A DNA stretch of 64,000 bases, taken from positions 3,468,309 through 3,532,308 of the forward strand of contig NC_047065.1 in assembly GCF_902459465.1 (NCBI RefSeq), written 5' to 3'. This document shows positions 60,001 through 64,000 of this stretch, piece after piece. The DNA is from Asterias rubens. Taxonomy: Eukaryota; Echinodermata; Asteroidea; Forcipulatida; Asteriidae. Numbering within the stretch: position 1 is the stretch's first letter; every line of letters begins with the position of its first letter. Both the position numbers and the translations under genes were made by a program. The notes below the pieces were generated by a model. The model had not been told where the DNA came from. It ran no database searches and worked only from the letters and a program-made list of their open reading frames with translations.

Positions 60001-63000
60001 CTCATCCCTGAACTATACTTACTTAAAAATTGGAGTATGGTTGCCCCAGGAGGGTTTGGGGAGATACACGGTTTTGTTGCCAGGGAAGAACTTGGAGAGA
60101 TAGTTTGCCCCGATGCAAAGAGAACCTGTCCCAGATATACCTTGGACTGTTACATTCTGGGGTGAGAAAAACAGTTACTCGTTGAACATTTTGCGACAAA
60201 AAATTTATGGATAATAATAATAATACAAGTAATAATAATAATAAAAGTGGCTTCTTGTTTAGCATTCAGGTCCGTCACGCAGTGACGATCATGGCGCCTG
60301 AACATTATTATCCCTGATCACTGGGCCTTTAATTATTCCTTAAACCATCTCAGCTCCCTGGGGAGTATACAGCCTGTGCCGCCAAATAGGTAGTCCACTA
60401 ATTAAGCTAATCAATCACAAGAACCAGGTAATTACAATTTTTTTTTCATTTCATAAAAAAAGAAAATTTTGATCGTTCTTTTTTTTTTGCGGATGGGGGA
60501 GGGAGGTTTTGTTGACATGCCAAATATGAAATCAAGAATAAAGAAATCATCACAATCACCAGATCACTATTAAACAGAGGGTTTGTGTGTTTTTGATGTT
60601 TTCAATAGTTTTGTCAAACAAATTTTACTCCTAGATTACATTTTTTGTCCACTTTTTCAAACAACTAAGCACAGTGTGTAGCCCAAGTAAATATTTGAAG
60701 AATTGTTCTTGCTTTGCCAACATGAATAAAAACCTTCTTTAATCATCTTTTCAAACCTGTACATTTTGAAAACAAAACAAAAAAACTAGACATTGGGAGT
60801 TTGTGAACAAACTCTAGGTGTTCGGTTTCCGGGAGTTAAAGCCTATGATGTGATGGTAAAGCTAAAAGCCATTAAATAACGCCTTTTCAAATAATTTCAC
60901 AGTCACTTCCGGTTTAAACAAGTCAAAAGGTCAACAAAAGTTCACCAACATATCCATTTTTGTAAAGTACGAAAAGCCCTTTCATATGATGTATAGATTG
61001 TAAAAAATAGCTTATGTGGTTTAGGAAATATGAACTTATAAGTTATTGTAAGGGGCATGCATGTTTTAAGAGTCAGTTCAGGTAAATAATTGACATAGTT
61101 GCTCACGGTCAAAAAATGAATTTTTTAAATACTTTGTGGGTGGAAGGGCCTTGGGGTGCAAGTAAACAAAATTGCATTTTCAATTCTATATATAGCCCGT
61201 TGCCATGGTTACGGCTCATTTTGTTTTTTGGCCATTTTAGGCCGATTTTGGGGTCTGAAAAACTGGTTTTTAGCTCATATTTACAACTCCACCCCACCAA
61301 AATGCAAAATTATTTCAAAAAACCTTTTATACCACTACAAAGTATCATCCTTGGCCTTCCTTGAGAAAAAAAATTATTGCTTTAAATATCACCCTTGTGC
61401 TATTTTTGCATCATGCATTACAGTATGTTTTTAGAACTTGCAAAATCGACATTTTTACCCTATTTATTTTTGGACCCCAAAATGTCAACTTGCCAGGGGT
61501 CTCAGAAAATTTTCCTTTTGGCTGTGATTAGGGCCAACATTGGTCTTTCCATATCTGGTGTCAAAAACTTGGGCAATTGTATCTTGTTGTTACAGTACTG
61601 CCTCAAACTAGACTTTTTTCCCCAAAACGTGATAAATGACTTTTTAAGGGTCTTTTCACATAATATCGACATACGTGTCCACGGTAAAAAAAAAAGGAAT
61701 ATTTTTCTTATACTTTGTGGATGGTAGTTTTGAGGCAGTACTGTCACAACAAGATACAATTGCCCAAGTTTTTGACACCAGATATGGAAAGACCAATGTT
61801 GGCCCTAATCACAGCCAAAAGGAAATTTTCTGAGCCCTCTGGCAAGTTGACATTTTGGGGTCCAAATATAAATAGGGTAAAAATGTCGATTTTGCAAGTT
61901 CTAAAAACATACTGTAATGCATGATGCAAAAATAGCACAAGGGTGATATTTAAAGCAATAATTTTTTTTCTCAAGGAAGGCCAAGGATGATACTTTGTAG
62001 TGGTATAAAAGGTTTTTTGAAATAATTTTGCATTTTGGTGGGGTGGAGTTGTAAATATGAGCTAAAAACCAGTTTTTCAAACCCCAAAATCGGCCTTAAA
62101 TGGCCAAAAAAACAAAATGAGCCGTAACCATGGCAACGGGCTATATATAGAATTGAAAATGCAATTTTGTTTCTTTGCAACCCAAGGCCCTTCCACCAAC
62201 AAAGTATAAAAAAAATTCATTTTTTGACCGTGAGCAACTATGTCAAATATTTACCTGAACTGACTCTTAATTGCCTTGACAAAGACTATTCTACATGAAG
62301 CTTTTTCGCGCTCTATGGATGATCACTGGAGCGTGACTCTCCCGCACAGCTAATACACTACACGTTGTGTGTCTGCCTAAGTGTAATGTTTATGCACATA
62401 CCAACGGGGGATTTACGTTGTTCTTTAGACGTGAATTCTGAAATTTTCAACCTCTCTTTTGAGCCGAATCAAAATGGGGTCATGTCTGTGAGGCGTTTAC
62501 GGAGTTTTTAATGACGATTCCGATGACGTATTGATTATAAGTATCCCTTGCGTAGATCAAAAGTTATGATTTTTTGAAATAATAAACTTTGAATTTTCAT
62601 AACTCAAGAATGGACGACGTCACCATGACGTAACTCATACGGTTTCCTCTCCTAATGAATATCAAACTATGCGCGAAGTTCCAAGTTCATACAAGTTTGG
62701 GAAATGTGTTTTTGTGAGGGGACAAAGAAGATTCAGAAGAAGAAGTATTAAGAAGTAAAAAAACAAAACAAAATAAGAGGTGTTCCGGGCTGTTGGCCCG
62801 AACACCTAAAATGGGGTCGGGGGGTTTTGAACAGTCGGGCGGGGACAATCAACAATTTTTCTTTTTTTATGTGGCCTAATAAACAATGATTAATTCTTAC
62901 CCTTCCGCTGCTAACAACTTCGCTGTCATCCCCAAAGGCAAGCTTGGCCGAAGCTTTGGTCAGGTCAGGAAGGCCAGTAATACCGAGGTACTCATGGTCA

Positions 63001-63029
63001 ACATTGCTGGCTGCTATTATTGACTCAGC
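54020..63029 (-). CDS. GOT2: Mitochondrial aspartate aminotransferase, 3' eight exons (5' end outside window)
   Basis: A PLP enzyme that interconverts aspartate + 2-oxoglutarate and oxaloacetate + glutamate in the mitochondrial matrix, part of the malate-aspartate shuttle. Exons in transcript order: 62901-63029, 60023-60156, 59250-59337, 58533-58601, 58023-58058 (only 36 bp), 57384-57700, 56118-56268 and 54020-54142. They give 348 in-frame residues; about 80 N-terminal residues including the presequence lie beyond 64000. Landmarks: [34 protein letters not shown] (cofactor-binding Asn), [13 protein letters not shown] (Asp and Tyr at the cofactor), [11 protein letters not shown] (PLP-binding Lys, codon 57566-57568) and KDGRISVAG (substrate-binding Arg). 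Residues around [11 protein letters not shown] and [15 protein letters not shown] fit the mitochondrial rather than the cytosolic isoform. All junctions are in frame. Confidence 0.95.
54209..54596. repeat. MITE family A, full copy in GOT2 last intron
   Basis: TTAA flanks and intact termini. It starts 67 bp from the last GOT2 exon. Confidence 0.92.
55422..55664. repeat. Foldback element (GGGCCCAATTTC family)
   Basis: Ends GGGCCCAATTTCGTAGAGCT and the inverted AGCTCTATGAAGTTGGGCCC with matching arms; full-length relative of 37621-37863, in a GOT2 intron. Confidence 0.88.
55715..56040 (-). repeat. Retroposon 3' tail-like repeat
   Basis: AATAATAATATGAATAACAA is followed by TTATATAGCACATTTTACA and a body with CAGCTCCCTTGGGGTATACA. 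A similar body with CAGCTCCCTGGGGAGTATAC is at 60205-60400, so this is a dispersed family in the minus orientation. Confidence 0.45.
56580..56835. repeat. Minisatellite units related to 31560-32060, inverted
   Basis: GTGGTCAGATAGTAGGAGGG and GAATGGTCAGGTAGTTAAGG are inverse relatives of the CCTACTGTCTGACCATTCAA unit. About two and a half units are present in a GOT2 intron. Confidence 0.65.
56840..57222. repeat. MITE family A, full copy in GOT2 intron
   Basis: TTAA at both ends; slightly worn right terminus (CCATCGCTTTAA). Confidence 0.9.
58768..59159. repeat. MITE family A, full copy in GOT2 intron
   Basis: TTAA flanks; left end AAGGCAGTGGACACTATGAT, right end CCAGTGTCTTTAA. It ends 91 bp from the exon at 59250-59337. 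Confidence 0.9.
60205..60400 (-). repeat. Retroposon 3' tail-like repeat
   Basis: AATAATAATAATAAAAGTGG leads into CGCAGTGACGATCATGGCGC and CAGCTCCCTGGGGAGTATAC; relative of 55715-56040 in the same orientation. Confidence 0.45.
60797..62809. mobile_element. 2 kb hairpin-ended element (Helitron-like or foldback) in GOT2 intron
   Basis: The left end is a hairpin GAGTTTGTGAACAAACTC followed by TAGGTGTTCGG. The right end is a hairpin AGGTGTTC...CCCGAACACCTAA, so TAGGTGTTCGG also occurs as a terminal inverted repeat. The right end closes CTAA after a hairpin, a form compatible with the CTRR end of Helitron-type elements. No Rep/helicase coding is present. It contains the 1.2 kb inverted repeat at 61066-62270. 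It sits between the GOT2 exons at 60023-60156 and 62901-63029. Confidence 0.6.
61066..62270. repeat. Large inverted repeat, arms about 542 bp, spacer 120 bp
   Basis: The left arm 61066-61607 and right arm 61728-62270 are reverse complements with only scattered differences. For example TAAGAGTCAGTTCAGGTAAA at the left start matches TTTACCTGAACTGACTCTTA at the right end, and CCGTTGCCATGGTTACGGCT has its inverse near 62121. The spacer holds a diverged third copy of the arm's outer 60 bp. No protein is supported. Confidence 0.92.
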
Positions 63030-63150
63030 CTGTTATTAAAGAGAGAAAGGGCTGGTTAGAAAATACCCATGGTAGCAAGTCCCTGTTCAAGACTGTGCAA
63101 CCCAGCTGCAGCCGCTGGCCCAACAAAATCACTAGTTAGTCGATAACTAA

Positions 63151-63525
63151 TTAAAGATGCTATGTCAGATTTTTGGCCAATTTGACCCAAAATTTTGATT
63201 TAAAATTCAATAGGTATTTTGATGGGGGTCGAGAAAGTTACAAGCTTTCACTTGAGCCATTGCTCGAAAAAGTCCGCCAATTATTAGTAGTAGTGAAATA
63301 AAGTGCTCAAAAATAGTTTTTGTCGGGATCCTGACAATATATCTCGTGACCAATTCTTATGTGTTTTATAAGAAACTTTTTTAATTTTTGTCATGGTTCC
63401 TGACCATTAAAAGTAAAAGTTAAACTTTTTTTTCGTTAGAGCGGGTGATACTCTTTGAAATACCATTCACTCAAAAAAATCTAAGTTTTAATGTTTGGGA
63501 CCAAAAATCTGACATAGCATCTTTA
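63151..63525. repeat. TTAA-flanked MITE, third family
   Basis: TTAA then AGATGCTATGTCAGATTTTT at the left, AAAAATCTGACATAGCATCT then TTAA at the right. The interior has no similarity I can see to families A and B. It lies upstream of the last GOT2 exon visible. Confidence 0.85.
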
Positions 63526-64000
63526 ACTTTTTAATCAAATAATTTCATTTTCTGTATAGTCCATTCTCTCATATCAATGCAATCAAACAGGACAAGTTTC
63601 GAGCGTCTCTGAGAAACTTCGTTCAGCCCAATTAGCTGTGTTAATAGAACTCTAATCTAAAGGAAAGTGCCAGGGACTGCAAAACTTTGTGAATTTTTTT
63701 TAAATTCCCAATGTCACAGCTGAGAACCCCAAAATAGGAAATTAGCTGATCAGCTGAAAAGCATGCAGGGTTTACCCTTAACCTTTTACGTGACCGGCCA
63801 GCAGAACCAGTTAGCTTGTCATTTTTACTAGTCCATCACATTTTCACTACATATTATAGTCCATACTGCAAAGAAATGGTTTGCAACCATCAGGAGGATG
63901 GAGGGTTGCGATTGATCTTGAGCCCTTTATCTTTTGTCCCATGAATGTTTTACCTTTCTTACTGATGAAATGGTTTCTGACCATCAGGAGGATGGAGGGT
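63526..64000. other. GOT2 intron sequence at window end
   Basis: No exon is seen. The word ACCATCAGGAGGATGGAGGG occurs twice (about 63888 and 63980), so a short tandem or dispersed repeat starts here and runs off the window. Confidence 0.5.

Noticed and set aside
61116-62180. Open frames in both arms of the large inverted repeat
   Set aside because: The same peptide appears in mirrored arms with stops and frame changes; no domain and no reverse-transcriptase, transposase or helicase motif.
1-64000. A single co-ordinated gene cluster or novel multi-gene system
   Set aside because: The six genes belong to unrelated pathways on alternating strands, each with its own promoter; nothing beyond the two head-to-head pairs suggests shared function.

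Overview
This is a 64 kb AT-rich piece of an animal genome. The genes have many introns with GT-AG borders, and the introns and spacers are full of short inverted-repeat elements, tRNA-derived SINEs and LINE 3' ends. The protein set (SS18, IMPA1, URI1, MRPL3 and GOT2 relatives) and the repeat families suggest a marine deuterostome, most likely an echinoderm and perhaps a sea star. The animal assignment is firm; the echinoderm call is an inference from repeat style, and no marker was searched.

Six genes are visible. From left to right: an SS18-type SWI/SNF (BAF) subunit on the minus strand (12186 down to 3469); inositol monophosphatase on the plus strand (12968-17141); an URI1-type prefoldin-like protein on the minus strand (26184 down to 21393); mitochondrial ribosomal protein uL3m/MRPL3 on the plus strand (26419-31244); a large protein on the minus strand (47981 down to 33273) with EF-hands, WW-like motifs, coiled coil and a CAP-Gly domain, which I do not recognise as a named family; and mitochondrial aspartate aminotransferase GOT2 on the minus strand (63029 down to 54020, 5' end outside the window). 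All exon joins were read from frame and splice consensus, and every join keeps frame.

The genes form two head-to-head pairs (SS18/IMPA1, 781 bp between start codons; URI1/MRPL3, 234 bp) and two tail-to-tail junctions (IMPA1/URI1 and MRPL3/the CAP-Gly gene). They are housekeeping genes of different pathways: chromatin remodelling, inositol recycling, RNA polymerase assembly, mitochondrial translation and the malate-aspartate shuttle. There is no sign that they form one functional system.

The items most worth following up are: the EF-hand/WW-like/CAP-Gly gene and its internal two-unit duplication; an uninterrupted 86-glutamine tract in the SS18 protein; a 2 kb hairpin-ended element in a GOT2 intron that carries a 1.2 kb inverted repeat; a 492 bp terminal-inverted-repeat element in an MRPL3 intron that seems to carry a captured promoter and first exon; and at least 15 copies of one TTAA-flanked MITE family, several close to exons or promoters.
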